DNA from: Omnitrophica WOR_2 bacterium RIFCSPLOWO2_12_FULL_46_30
GTDB lineage: Bacteria; Omnitrophota; Gorgyraeia; Gygaellales; UBA12090
DNA: 5,225 nucleotides
Reading direction: 5' to 3'
NCBI GenBank assembly: GCA_001805845.1
Contig: MHHA01000047.1
Location: 1-5,225, forward strand
The notes under the pieces are model-generated. The model was not told where the DNA came from. It saw nothing but the letters and a program-made list of their open reading frames with translations, and did no database searches. Each line of letters begins with the position of its first letter. Within the stretch, counting starts at the first letter, position 1. Shown piece after piece: positions 5,223 through 5,225 of this stretch. The position numbers and the translations under genes were made by a program.

Positions 5223-5225
5223 TGG

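Noticed and set aside
5191..5225. Rho-independent terminator for the operon
   Set aside because: Both stems are strong, but neither is followed by a T-run within the window.

Overview
The window (5225 bp) is a compact, all-plus-strand gene cluster from a bacterium. In order it holds the 3' end of an α2-type class II glycyl-tRNA synthetase, a complete pyruvate phosphate dikinase (PPDK), a short RpoD/RpoS-like sigma-70 factor without region 1.1, and a LacI/PurR-type ligand-sensor domain that has no DNA-binding helix-turn-helix. Shine-Dalgarno-like sequences precede PPDK and the sensor, and the genes use ordinary bacterial start codons. The organism cannot be named from the sequence. The α2 GlyRS, the PPDK and the many short palindromic and tandem repeats, one of them inside a coding gene, would fit an anaerobic, uncultured lineage of the Omnitrophota or candidate-phylum type. 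That placement is inference from recalled genome style, not from a search.

Layout: 2-577 is the partial GlyRS (motif 3 plus the anticodon-binding domain). 578-690 is a 113-bp gap filled almost entirely by nine copies of a 9-bp tandem repeat, ending at the PPDK ribosome binding site. 691-3486 is PPDK, whose ATP-grasp domain carries an in-frame insert of about 22 codons made of GC-rich palindromic repeat DNA. 3487-4305 is the sigma factor, whose ATG follows the PPDK TAA with no gap and in the same frame. 4305-5159 is the sensor protein, overlapping the sigma stop codon by 1 nt (TGATG). 5160-5225 holds two GC-rich hairpins, probably interspersed repeat DNA, up to the window edge.

How the genes may work together: the abutting and overlapping junctions from PPDK through sigma to sensor suggest one transcript with coupled translation. 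PPDK interconverts pyruvate and PEP using ATP/AMP and Pi/PPi, a control point between glycolysis and gluconeogenesis. The sigma factor selects promoters. The sensor has the fold and several ligand-contact residues of sugar- or purine-responsive repressors but cannot bind DNA by the usual LacI domain. The most interesting hypothesis is that the sensor acts on the sigma factor by protein-protein contact, giving a ligand-responsive sigma switch tied to central carbon metabolism. The sequence supports the architecture; the mechanism is speculation.
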